Below are positions 14,970 to 20,578 of a DNA stretch of 20,578 nucleotides, in pieces (the stretch's first letter is position 1; each line of letters opens with the position of its first letter). The translations under genes were made by a program, and so were the position numbers. The DNA comes from Candidatus Methanoperedentaceae archaeon (GTDB lineage: Archaea; Halobacteriota; Methanosarcinia; Methanosarcinales; Methanoperedenaceae), in NCBI GenBank assembly GCA_014859785.1, contig JACUTP010000015.1:1-20578 (forward strand), written 5' to 3'. The notes under the pieces are model-generated. The model searched no databases. It saw only the letters and a program-made list of their open reading frames with translations, and was not told the origin of the DNA.

Positions 14970-15362
14970 TTACATATCCAGCGCCCTGTTACACAGGGTA
15001 TCCGTATATGAGTTATCTTCACGTTTGACCCATACGAATTCCAGTTTTTCAAAATTGTTGCAAAGTTTCTTAGCCTCATGGAAAAGGGGTATAAGGTTAC
15101 TGCTTTTTACCCTGTACCTGCCTGTTATCTGTTTAATAATAAGCTGGCTGTCACCCCTTACTTCCAGTTCTTTGCATCCCCTGTCCCTTGCAAGTTTCAA
15201 ACCCTCGATCAATGCCTTCCATTCCGCAATGTTATTGGTCCCCCTGCCCAGGCACTTTGAGAGTTCCTTAATTTTTTTCCCGTCCTTCATCAAAACGACA
15301 CCTATAGCCATAATGCCCGGATTGCCCCTGCATGCACCGTCAAATTGTAAAATATAGCTCAT
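14970..15362 (-). CDS. rnhA: Ribonuclease HI family protein
   Basis: A 130-residue single-domain RNase HI-fold protein. The catalytic acids are visible: D8 in F-D-G-A-C-R-G-N-P-G, E47 in N-N-I-A-E-W-K-A-L, D71 in G-D-S-Q-L and D121 in N-S-Y-T-D. RNase HI cuts RNA in RNA-DNA hybrids. The usual late A-D is replaced by Y-T-D, and the His-rich handle of bacterial RNase HI is missing, as in the compact archaeal type. It begins 14 bases after the mtnA stop and precedes lysA, so it is probably co-transcribed with unrelated metabolism genes. Confidence 0.9.
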   Translation of the reverse strand: MSYILQFDGACRGNPGIMAIGVVLMKDGKKIKELSKCLGRGTNNIAEWKALIEGLKLARDRGCKELEVRGDSQLIIKQITGRYRVKSSNLIPLFHEAKKLCNNFEKLEFVWVKREDNSYTDTLCNRALDM

Positions 15363-15376
15363 GGAACCAATCCTGC

Positions 15377-16402
15377 CTATGACTTTATTTTAACCTCGTC
15401 AAGCAAAAAAGGTGGATAATAGACACCGTTTTCTGTAATCAAGGCGCTTACATTCTCCATCGGGGTTGCATCAAACGCAGGGTTGTACACATCCACCTCC
15501 AGCGGAGCAATCTGGTAGTTCCCGAAAAACCTGAGTTCATCAGGGCTCCTTAGTTCTATCTCGATATCCTCCTCGAACTGCTCAAAATCAAACGTGGAAA
15601 CAGGCGCTGCAACGTAAAATGGTATCCCGTGTTCTTTTGCGATAACAGAATGTGTATATGTGCCAATCTTGTTAAACACGGCATCCTGCGTAATCCTGTC
15701 AGCGCCCACGATGACCTTATCCACCATGCCTTTTCGCATCACATGACCTGACATGCTGTCAGTGATAAGGGTAACAGGTATTTTGTCCTCCATTAATTCC
15801 CATGCGGTAATCCGGCTTCCCTGGTTCAATGGGCGTGTTTCGCACGATATGACCTTGATGTCCTTTCCATGTTCAACAGCAGAGCGTATTACACCAAGAG
15901 CCGTTCCCCGGTCAACGCATGCCATTTTACCTGCATTACAGTGTGTCATGACAGTATCCCCGTCTTCGAGAAGTTTTTCCCCGTGTTCACCGAGCTGCCT
16001 GTTCTTTGCCACATCCTCGTCTGCAATGAGCCGTGCCTCATCAAGTGCGAACATCCTGGCTTCCCTTGTGTTCTTTGCTTCTTCAATAACCCCGATAACA
16101 CGGTTCACACCCCATGAGAGGTTCACGGCAGTCGGGCGGGTAGCGGAAATGGTTTTTCCCGCAGTTTCAAGCTCATGTGTAATTCCAGCCAGTGTTGTTG
16201 CATTGCTTATATGTGCTGCAAGTGCCACACCGAAACCACCGGCTGCCCCGAGTGCAGGCGCTCCCCGGACACGCAGGGATTTAATAGCCTCGCACAGGGA
16301 ATCAATGGTTCTGCATTCAATAACCCTTTTTTCACGCGGCAGGAGTGTCTGGTCAATCATTATAATCGTGTTATTGGTATAGTCCCAGTCAATTGTTCTC
16401 AT
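15377..16402 (-). CDS. mtnA: S-methyl-5-thioribose-1-phosphate isomerase
   Basis: A 341-residue eIF2B-like isomerase of the methionine salvage pathway, turning methylthioribose 1-phosphate into methylthioribulose 1-phosphate. Typical pieces are M-R-T-I-D-W, I-D-Q-T-L-L-P, V-R-G-A-P-A-L-G, T-H-C-N-A-G with the catalytic Cys, E-T-R-P-x-x-Q-G-x-R, and V-G-A-D-R-I with the catalytic Asp. The frame is open 65 codons further upstream, but that part is not family-like and lies antisense to the kinase gene, so it is rejected. An ATG at 16423 is also unlikely, being only about ten bases from the TATA box. ATG 16402 is about 30 bases from the TATA centre and gives a near-leaderless message. In archaea some homologues are ribose-1,5-bisphosphate isomerases; the R-G-A-P/H-C-N-A-G pattern fits MtnA better. 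Confidence 0.9.
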   Translation of the reverse strand: MRTIDWDYTNNTIIMIDQTLLPREKRVIECRTIDSLCEAIKSLRVRGAPALGAAGGFGVALAAHISNATTLAGITHELETAGKTISATRPTAVNLSWGVNRVIGVIEEAKNTREARMFALDEARLIADEDVAKNRQLGEHGEKLLEDGDTVMTHCNAGKMACVDRGTALGVIRSAVEHGKDIKVISCETRPLNQGSRITAWELMEDKIPVTLITDSMSGHVMRKGMVDKVIVGADRITQDAVFNKIGTYTHSVIAKEHGIPFYVAAPVSTFDFEQFEEDIEIELRSPDELRFFGNYQIAPLEVDVYNPAFDATPMENVSALITENGVYYPPFLLDEVKIKS

Positions 16403-16428
16403 CGGAATCAACATATCAGCCATTACAT

Positions 16429-16436
16429 ATTTAAAT
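16429..16436. promoter_or_regulatory. Palindromic TATA box shared by two divergent genes
   Basis: ATTTAAAT is its own reverse complement. Its centre is about 25 bases before the kinase ATG (16458) and about 30 bases before the mtnA ATG (16402). Both are near the usual archaeal TATA-to-start distance, so one element could drive two near-leaderless transcripts in opposite directions. Confidence 0.5.
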
Positions 16437-16457
16437 CCTGCCGTTTCAGGAAAAGGT

Positions 16458-17057
16458 ATGATTGTTGTGAAACTCGGAGGAAGCCTTATGCACAGGGCGC
16501 GGGAGCTGGTTCGGGAGATGGATGAATATTCAGTTGCCACAGGGGACAGGCTCCTGGTAATTCCGGGAGGTTCAATCTTTGCTGATACCGTTCGCAAAGT
16601 AAATGTTTCGCAGGAAACTGCCCACTGGATGGCAGTGCTTGCTATGGAACAGTACGGCTATTATCTTGCAGATGGTACGGGTGTGGGGCTTATTCATGAC
16701 CTTGATACGAAAGGTGAAGGGACGCGGATTCTTCTTCCTTACACATTCCTGAAACAGAATGATGAACTTCCGCATTCATGGGATGTAACATCAGACACAA
16801 TTGCCGCATGGGTTGCGCTAAGGCTTGGTGCAAGATTAATCAAGGCTACTGATGTTGACGGGATATACATAGACGGGAAACTGGAAGCAGAAACTGGCGC
16901 CTGTGACCTTATCGGGAAGGATACGTGCGTGGACGCACATCTTCCGCATTTCCTTCTCAGGAATAAGATGAATTGCGAGGTCGTAAACGGCAACTGTCCT
17001 GGCAGGCTCGTCAGGTCCTTCAAGAATAGAGTAACCGGGACAGTAATTAAAGGATAA
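16458..17057 (+). CDS. mfnE: Amino acid kinase family protein, probable MfnE (methanofuran biosynthesis)
   Basis: A 199-residue amino acid kinase-fold protein with V-V-K-L-G-G-S-L at the start, V-I-P-G-G-S near residue 34, H-S-W-D-V-T-S-D-T-I-A-A-W-V-A near 107 and I-K-A-T-D-V-D-G-I-Y near 128. These are the usual phosphate- and nucleotide-binding loops. Size and the W-D-V-T-S-D-T-x-A-A pattern resemble MfnE, which phosphorylates aminomethylfuran-methanol phosphate in methanofuran synthesis. This would fit an archaeon running the methyl branch of methanogenesis or its reverse. The group was formerly labelled uridylate- or glutamate-kinase-like, so the substrate is not certain. Only a weak AGG lies upstream; the start is set by the TATA spacing. 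Confidence 0.68.
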   Translation: MIVVKLGGSLMHRARELVREMDEYSVATGDRLLVIPGGSIFADTVRKVNVSQETAHWMAVLAMEQYGYYLADGTGVGLIHDLDTKGEGTRILLPYTFLKQNDELPHSWDVTSDTIAAWVALRLGARLIKATDVDGIYIDGKLEAETGACDLIGKDTCVDAHLPHFLLRNKMNCEVVNGNCPGRLVRSFKNRVTGTVIKG

Positions 17058-17229
17058 ACCATAATATAAATCGAGTGTTGATGGCGCCCAGGGCGTTGTA
17101 AAAACACATGTTCTTGGAGATGTTATAGTACATATCTTACCTATCCTTACATTGCGTATTATCGGAATCTTCTATAGTTAGTTTTAATAGCATTCGGCTA
17201 TAAGGGAGACAAAAAACCAGGAGAATATT

Positions 17230-17403
17230 ATGGTAAGAACAGAGAAACCTGAAAAATGCGTCTCATGCGGTGTAAATCTAGTCGAAAAAGGATATGTAAG
17301 ATTTCCCTGCCCCCAGTGCGGAAAAGAGATAGGAAGATGTGTCAGCTGCAGGCACCAGAGTAATAGTTATAAATGCCCTGGATGCGGATTCGAGGGACCG
17401 TGA
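17230..17403 (+). CDS. Small zinc-ribbon protein (HVO_2753-like, paired with EF-1beta)
   Basis: A 57-residue protein with four CXXC-type pairs: C-V-S-C (10-13), C-P-Q-C (27-30), C-V-S-C (37-40) and C-P-G-C (49-52). This is enough for two zinc ribbons. It starts at ATG 17230 after an AGGAG ribosome binding site (17219-17223) and stops at 17403, four bases before EF-1beta. Short archaeal zinc-finger proteins directly before the EF-1beta gene are common, and the pairing suggests a translation-linked role. The function is not established here. The 172 bases before it hold no gene that I can see. Confidence 0.85.
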   Translation: MVRTEKPEKCVSCGVNLVEKGYVRFPCPQCGKEIGRCVSCRHQSNSYKCPGCGFEGP

Positions 17404-17407
17404 AATT

Positions 17408-17674
17408 ATGGGTGAAGTTGCAGCCAAGATAAAAATTATGCCTTCAGGCATGGATGTCGATTTAGATAAGCTTAAAGAAGACATCACAAAGGTAATCCCC
17501 CAGGGCGCTAAATTACACGGATTCGCGGAGGAACCAATAGCGTTCGGCTTAAAAGCTCTAATTGTAGTGGTGCTTGTAGGCGATATCGAAGGCGGGACTG
17601 AGAAAGTGGAAGAAGCGATCGGTAAAGTCGAAGGTGTAGAAAGCGTATCTGTTGTTGAACTTGGCAGGACATAG
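17408..17674 (+). CDS. ef1b: Elongation factor 1-beta
   Basis: An 88-residue archaeal EF-1beta, the nucleotide-exchange factor that reloads aEF-1alpha with GTP. It reads G-E-V-A-A-K-I-K-I-M-P, D-V-D-L-D-K-L-K, G-F-A-E-E-P-I-A-F-G-L-K-A-L-I-V and a GxEGVESVSV end. Size is normal for the archaeal family. The ATG at 17408 is chosen over a longer open frame from 17339, because that extra part overlaps the zinc-ribbon gene and is not family-like. It follows the zinc-ribbon gene by four bases, so the two form one unit. Confidence 0.95.
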   Translation: MGEVAAKIKIMPSGMDVDLDKLKEDITKVIPQGAKLHGFAEEPIAFGLKALIVVVLVGDIEGGTEKVEEAIGKVEGVESVSVVELGRT

Positions 17675-17699
17675 TATTTTTCCTGCTTTATTCTTTTTT
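17675..17699 (+). terminator. T-rich stretch between ef1b and the tRNA gene
   Basis: The 25 bases between the EF-1beta stop and the tRNA contain TATTTTTCC and TTCTTTTTT. Oligo-T tracts of this kind act as archaeal terminators, so ef1b may end here. There is no hairpin. Confidence 0.4.
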
Positions 17700-17771
17700 G
17701 GGCTTGTAGATCAGGGGTAGATCGTTGCGTTCGCAACGCAAAGGCCGCGGGTTCGAATCCCGCCGAGTCCA
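17700..17771 (+). tRNA. tRNA-Ala (anticodon CGC)
   Basis: A complete 72-base cloverleaf. The acceptor stem GGGCTTG/CGAGTCC has G3-U70, the alanine identity pair. The D arm is GATC-AGGGGTA-GATC, the anticodon arm TTGCG-TTCGCAA-CGCAA with anticodon CGC at 17732-17734, the T arm GCGGG-TTCGAAT-CCCGC, and the discriminator is A. No intron is present and CCA is not encoded. It reads Ala codon GCG. The next gene starts 31 bases downstream in the same direction without an obvious promoter between. Confidence 0.96.
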
Positions 17772-17802
17772 TGTCCAAAACAAGGTATGAGGAGCCATAA
17801 TT

Positions 17803-18201
17803 ATGAAACTTGATGCCCATATCGTATCGCGGGGATGTGCACAGGGCGAGGCGCTTGTCACCTCAGAGCCAATTTCATTCCTTGGCAGTGTTGACCCGCG
17901 GACAGGGGTTGTTGTGGAGAAAGGTCATGAGCTTGAGGGAAAAAGCGTAAAGGGGAAGGTGCTGGTATTCCCTGGCGGCAAGGGTTCTACTGTCGGCTCG
18001 TATGTGATTTACCAGCTTAAGAAAAACAATGCTGCGCCCTGTGCTATGATAAATGTTAAGGCTGAGCCGATAGTAGCCGTCGGCGCGATTATTTCAGGGA
18101 TTCCGCTTGTTGACAGGCTGGAAAAAGACCAGGTTTCTAACATAAAAACCGGGGATAATATTTTAGTGGATGCGCTCAATGGGAGCGTGGAGATATTATG
18201 A
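17803..18201 (+). CDS. Aconitase X small subunit (DUF126; phosphomevalonate dehydratase swivel domain)
   Basis: A 132-residue DUF126 protein. Typical parts are R-G-C-A-Q-G-E-A-L near residue 10, S-F-L-G-S-V-D-P-R-T-G, V-L-V-F-P-G-G-K-G-S-T-V-G-S-Y and A-I-I-S-G-I-P-L. The G-G-K-G-S-T loop is the substrate-binding swivel motif. In archaea this small subunit and a separate large AcnX subunit form phosphomevalonate dehydratase of the modified mevalonate pathway, making trans-anhydromevalonate phosphate for isoprenoid lipids. The large subunit is not in the window. An SD-like GAGGAG (17789-17794) lies eight bases before the ATG. Its stop overlaps the next start by four bases (ATGA). Confidence 0.9.
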   Translation: MKLDAHIVSRGCAQGEALVTSEPISFLGSVDPRTGVVVEKGHELEGKSVKGKVLVFPGGKGSTVGSYVIYQLKKNNAAPCAMINVKAEPIVAVGAIISGIPLVDRLEKDQVSNIKTGDNILVDALNGSVEIL

Positions 18202-18416
18202 ACGATGAAAACGAGTATCTTGAGATTAAAATGAGTGCAGGGTGGTTCCTGACAGTGTCAAAGCAGACAAGTGATAAGTTCGGGGACGAGAAGGAATATA
18301 TTGAGATAGCAAAGGAGAGAAGTGGGCAGAAGCGCGCCCGGTTTAACCTGAATCCTAAGTACGTGCGGGCACTCGGCGAGGCGCTTGTTAAGTTTGCGGA
18401 CGATAACAGTCTTTAG
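18198..18416 (+). CDS. Conserved-looking small protein of unknown function coupled to AcnX small subunit
   Basis: A 72-residue soluble protein with a Y-L-E-I-K-M-S-A-G-W-F-L-T-V strand, a middle K-E-Y-I-E-I-A-K-E-R-S-G strand and an R-A-R-F-N-L-N-P-K-Y-V segment before a final helix. The beta-beta-helix pattern and basic patch could suggest nucleic-acid binding, but I recognise no family. Its ATG overlaps the AcnX stop (ATGA), so it is translationally coupled and very likely real. Confidence 0.7.
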   Translation: MNDENEYLEIKMSAGWFLTVSKQTSDKFGDEKEYIEIAKERSGQKRARFNLNPKYVRALGEALVKFADDNSL

Positions 18417-18449
18417 GGTATAAAAACAAAAGCCAGGAAACCAGTTACA

Positions 18450-18587
18450 ATGGCAACCACAATAGCCTTAATACTTTTCACTTACAGCACATGGGACGAA
18501 TACCAGGTAAGGAATAAGGATTCACTTCGGCAGGTGGTAATAGAATTTGATTTTGAGACAGTGAAAGAGGGATTGAAAGTAATTTAA
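18450..18587 (+). CDS. Possible 45-residue small protein
   Basis: An open frame from ATG 18450 to TAA 18587. It begins with a hydrophobic stretch (TTIALILF) and ends F-E-T-V-K-E-G-L-K-V-I. A TATA-like GGTATAAAAA (18417-18426) lies about 28 bases before the ATG, the leaderless spacing seen elsewhere in the window; there is no SD. The sequence matches nothing I know and could be a chance frame or a gene fragment. Confidence 0.3.
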   Translation: MATTIALILFTYSTWDEYQVRNKDSLRQVVIEFDFETVKEGLKVI

Positions 18588-18646
18588 AGATCGCATTGAT
18601 TATATTCTTATAAGCGAGACTTTTACTATGGGGGAGGAAAGGAGGG

Positions 18647-18660
18647 TATAAATATATATT
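18647..18660 (+). promoter_or_regulatory. Strong TATA-like element of an orphan transcript
   Basis: TATAAATATATATT follows a purine-rich stretch (18630-18646) that could hold a BRE. No convincing start codon lies at the leaderless distance, so this may be the promoter of an untranslated RNA or a leadered message for the gene at 18790. Confidence 0.35.
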
Positions 18661-18677
18661 TTTTTAGGAAGTATATA

Positions 18678-18745
18678 CTGAAAACACCAATGATGGCTGC
18701 AGGCAAAACATCAGTAAATTAAAGGGTCAATACCTGAAAACACCA
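18678..18745. repeat. Two exact copies of a 12-base direct repeat
   Basis: CTGAAAACACCA occurs at 18678-18689 and 18734-18745, a period of 56 bases, within a gene-free stretch of about 200 bases (18588-18789). Both copies follow a TA(C) step. Only two copies are seen, so this is not a CRISPR array. Confidence 0.6.
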
Positions 18746-18768
18746 GTTTATCATTATTAACCATTTTA

Positions 18769-18784
18769 TTCGTAACTATACGAA
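18769..18784. promoter_or_regulatory. Operator-like inverted repeat
   Basis: TTCGTA and TACGAA form a perfect 6-base inverted repeat around ACTA, ending five bases before the ATG at 18790. A dimeric regulator could bind it, possibly the small basic protein it precedes. This is inference from position only. Confidence 0.35.
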
Positions 18785-18789
18785 CCATA

Positions 18790-18987
18790 ATGTTTAATAT
18801 GCCGCGGATACGTTATACTAAGTATAATATGACCCGATACGCAAATCGAAAAACAGATGACTGGCTTCATTGCACGTTCAGCGCCATAATCGACATCTTT
18901 GAAATGGAGAAAAATCGTGAACCCACACACCGGGAAGTCAATAACTTCATAGAAGCTGTTGGCTGCCGCGGGGCAATGGTAAAATGA
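18790..18987 (+). CDS. Small basic orphan protein of unknown function
   Basis: A 65-residue protein with a basic, Tyr-rich head (MPRIRYTKYNMTRYANRK) and a helical C-terminal half, I-I-D-I-F-E-M-E-K, H-R-E-V-N-N-F-I-E-A-V-G. The second half resembles a small DNA-binding or toxin/antitoxin-size domain, but no family is recognised. Start choice is uncertain: ATG 18790 or 18799; there is no SD. The palindrome just upstream hints at regulation of this gene. It is flanked by gene-poor, AT-rich DNA. Confidence 0.45.
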   Translation: MFNMPRIRYTKYNMTRYANRKTDDWLHCTFSAIIDIFEMEKNREPTHREVNNFIEAVGCRGAMVK

Positions 18988-19084
18988 CACGATTAATCAT
19001 TAGGCTCCGGCGTGATTAAATAGAAAAACTTAATGTGGACAAACCTATCTATCTATTAAAAACATTTGCCAATATACTACCAAT

Positions 19085-20122
19085 GTGGTGCTAAAGACGA
19101 GTAACGAAATGGATTGTTATCAGTGCGGAAAGTGCACATCTATATGCCCGATGCGGAGAGTTTCAAAAACCTCCCCGCGCAGGTCAATTTATAATTCAAA
19201 AGTCTATGGTCTTGATTCGGATGATATCTGGACATGCCTGACATGCGGACTGTGCCCGATAGGATGTCCCCAGAATGTTGATTTTCTCAAGTTCATAAAA
19301 GAGGAAAGGGAAGGGAAAAAACCCCTTGATGTTGCGCATCTGGGCGTTTTCACGGAGTTTGCCGAACTGAGTTCAAAACTTGACGGAATCTCTCATGTAA
19401 AAGAATCCGGCTCAACATACGGCTATTTCCCCGGATGCGTGGATATGCTTGGCTTATTCCTTCATGATGTCAAAACTGATTTTGGCGAGATAACAACTTC
19501 CTCGCTTAAACTCCTCGATAAACTTGGTATTAAACCCAGCCTCATGGAGATGAAATGCTGCGGTCATGATGTTCTATGGCAGGGGAAAAAGGAGGTATTC
19601 GAGCGGCTGAAGGAGGACAACACCAGGTACATCAAAGAAAGCGGAATCGATACCCTGATTACAAGCTGCGCCGAATGTTACCGCACCTTTTCAAAAGATT
19701 ATAACCTAGGTATAAAGGTCGTCCATACATCCGAACTTCTTGATAAACTCGGACTTAACATTGACGCAGACGTTACCTACCACGACCCGTGCAGGCTCGG
19801 GAGGCATATGGGTGTGTATGATGCACCCAGAGCTGCCCTTGCTGGAAACGGTGTCAGGGTAACTGAGATGGAACACTCAAAGGATAATGCCCTGTGCTGC
19901 GGTGTGAGTAATTTCATGAACTGCAACGAGCAGACAAAAGCCCTGCGTATTATCAGAATGGACGAGGCTGCTGCAACAGGAGCAAAGACGCTGATTACCA
20001 CCTGTCCGAAATGCCTTGCGCATTTTAACTGCCTTAAGAACGAGAAGGAGCCTGTGAAGAATTATGAGCTTGATGTTGTTGACCTAAACGTATTCCTTGC
20101 AAGACAACTGGAGGAGAAATGA
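19085..20122 (+). CDS. HdrC-HdrB fusion (HdrD-like) iron-sulfur oxidoreductase
   Basis: A 345-residue soluble protein in two parts. The N-terminal HdrC-like part has two 4Fe-4S sites, Cys 11/14/17/21 and 51/54/57/61. The C-terminal HdrB-like part has two complete CCG domains: Cys 118, 158/159, 195, 198 and Cys 236, 271/272, 307, 310, with spacings that fit CX31-39CCX34-36CXXC. In HdrB/HdrD the CCG cysteines hold the noncubane clusters that reduce the CoM-S-S-CoB heterodisulfide; relatives act on other disulfides or quinones (GlpC, LldE, SdhE). Length is shorter than methanogen HdrD (about 400). The GTG at 19085 lies about 27 bases from a TATA-like CTATTAAAAA, fitting a leaderless start. It overlaps the next HdrC-like gene by four bases. 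Confidence 0.88.
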   Translation: MVLKTSNEMDCYQCGKCTSICPMRRVSKTSPRRSIYNSKVYGLDSDDIWTCLTCGLCPIGCPQNVDFLKFIKEEREGKKPLDVAHLGVFTEFAELSSKLDGISHVKESGSTYGYFPGCVDMLGLFLHDVKTDFGEITTSSLKLLDKLGIKPSLMEMKCCGHDVLWQGKKEVFERLKEDNTRYIKESGIDTLITSCAECYRTFSKDYNLGIKVVHTSELLDKLGLNIDADVTYHDPCRLGRHMGVYDAPRAALAGNGVRVTEMEHSKDNALCCGVSNFMNCNEQTKALRIIRMDEAAATGAKTLITTCPKCLAHFNCLKNEKEPVKNYELDVVDLNVFLARQLEEK

Positions 20123-20578
20123 TAAAAACCAGTGGACTTGACCCGAATTTCAAGTATGAAATCGCCAGTGAACCGGGTGGTGAGAATATCAAGCGCTGTT
20201 TTAACTGCACAGGATGCACGGTGGGGTGTCCTGTCACTGAAATCGATAACAGTTATAACCCGCGCAAGCTCCTCAGGAAAGCCCTCCTCGGCATGCGGGA
20301 TGAAGTGCTTGCAGATGATACGCTGTGGCTGTGCGCTTCATGTTATTTATGTTACGAGCGCTGCCCGCAGGATGTGAAAATAACGGAAGTCATGGGCGCC
20401 ATAAGGGCAATTGCCCGGCGCGAGGCAAAAGCAGGGAAGCTCAAGCTCAACAACCCGAAACCGCTTTTTGATAACCTGTTTATTGATTCCGTAAAGAAAA
20501 ATGGCAAATGGTACGAGGCTGGAGTCAGCGGGGAGTTCATGCTGAGGACAAAAGGAATAAAAGGCGCAATTGGTTATG
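20119..20578 (+). CDS. HdrC-like 4Fe-4S protein (partial, runs off window)
   Basis: The first 153 codons of a protein with two 4Fe-4S sites, Cys 27/30/33/37 and 72/75/78/82, arranged as in HdrC. The head I-K-T-S-G-L-D-P-N-F and P-R-K-L-L-R-K-A-L-L-G-M/D-D-T-L-W-L-C-A-S-C-Y-L-C-Y-E-R-C-P match the heterodisulfide reductase HdrC family. The ATG overlaps the stop of the fused HdrD-like gene (ATGA), with GGAGGAG just upstream, so both belong to one operon. An HdrB partner, if any, would lie beyond the window. Confidence 0.88.
   Translation, partial: MIKTSGLDPNFKYEIASEPGGENIKRCFNCTGCTVGCPVTEIDNSYNPRKLLRKALLGMRDEVLADDTLWLCASCYLCYERCPQDVKITEVMGAIRAIARREAKAGKLKLNNPKPLFDNLFIDSVKKNGKWYEAGVSGEFMLRTKGIKGAIGY

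Noticed and set aside
15377..16597. A 406-codon open frame for mtnA starting at 16597
   Set aside because: The first 65 codons lie antisense to the kinase gene and read as low-complexity Ser/Arg sequence unlike the family. The TATA spacing favours ATG 16402.
17339..17407. A GTG start that lengthens EF-1beta by 23 residues
   Set aside because: The extension overlaps the zinc-ribbon gene, is not family-like, and the ATG at 17408 gives the normal archaeal length.
18687..18737. A possible C/D-box small RNA (ATGATGG ... CTGA)
   Set aside because: The C box has a mismatch, no internal C'/D' boxes are visible and the flanks do not form a terminal stem.
18678..18745. A CRISPR-like repeat pair
   Set aside because: There are only two 12-base copies, without longer repeat units and no cas genes in the window.

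Overview
The window looks archaeal. The evidence is archaeal EF-1beta, a small aconitase X (AcnX) subunit of the modified mevalonate pathway, an Agl23-type membrane protein, a probable MfnE (methanofuran) kinase, a DUF1699-like protein, HdrD/HdrC-like iron-sulfur proteins, and several genes with a TATA box placed for leaderless transcription. Four multiheme c-type cytochromes and a Tat-exported FeS/NrfD pair suggest a respiratory member of the Methanosarcinales, most likely a methane oxidiser of the Candidatus Methanoperedens (ANME-2d) type. That assignment is inference from gene content; no marker gene was compared.

Region 1 (1-700) holds the end of a chemoreceptor and cheW, closed by a hairpin terminator. 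Region 2 (700-6780) is the most interesting. Module A is a hexaheme cytochrome with a PGF-type C-terminal sorting signal, a membrane-anchored tetraheme cytochrome, a Tat-exported protein with four 4Fe-4S clusters, and a nine-helix NrfD-type quinone protein. Module B is a paralogous hexaheme PGF cytochrome followed by a NapC-like 13-heme cytochrome. Between them, on the other strand, sits a 34-residue single-helix membrane protein. Both modules are preceded by copies of the same 8-base motif, AAAAACGG. A reasonable model is electron transfer from a membrane quinol pool through NrfD/FeS to anchored cytochromes and out to surface cytochromes.

Region 3 (6856-9660) is mixed: a HemK2/MTQ2-type methyltransferase, a DUF1699-like gene, an Hsp20 chaperone with a clear terminator, then a decay zone with a transposase remnant and a multiply frameshifted flippase pseudogene, and a small two-helix membrane protein. 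Region 4 (9692-17057) is housekeeping: moeA-moaD on the minus strand, an Agl23-type glycosyltransferase-fold protein on the plus strand, then a minus-strand run mtnA-rnhA-lysA-larE. mtnA is divergent from an amino acid kinase (probable mfnE), apparently from one palindromic TATA box.

Region 5 (17230-18416) carries a zinc-ribbon protein, EF-1beta, tRNA-Ala(CGC), the AcnX small subunit and a short unknown protein. Region 6 (18417-19084) holds two small orphan reading frames, a 12-base direct repeat, a strong TATA element and an operator-like palindrome. Region 7 (19085-end) begins a second electron-transfer operon: an HdrC-HdrB fusion (HdrD-like) overlapping a second HdrC-like protein that runs off the window.
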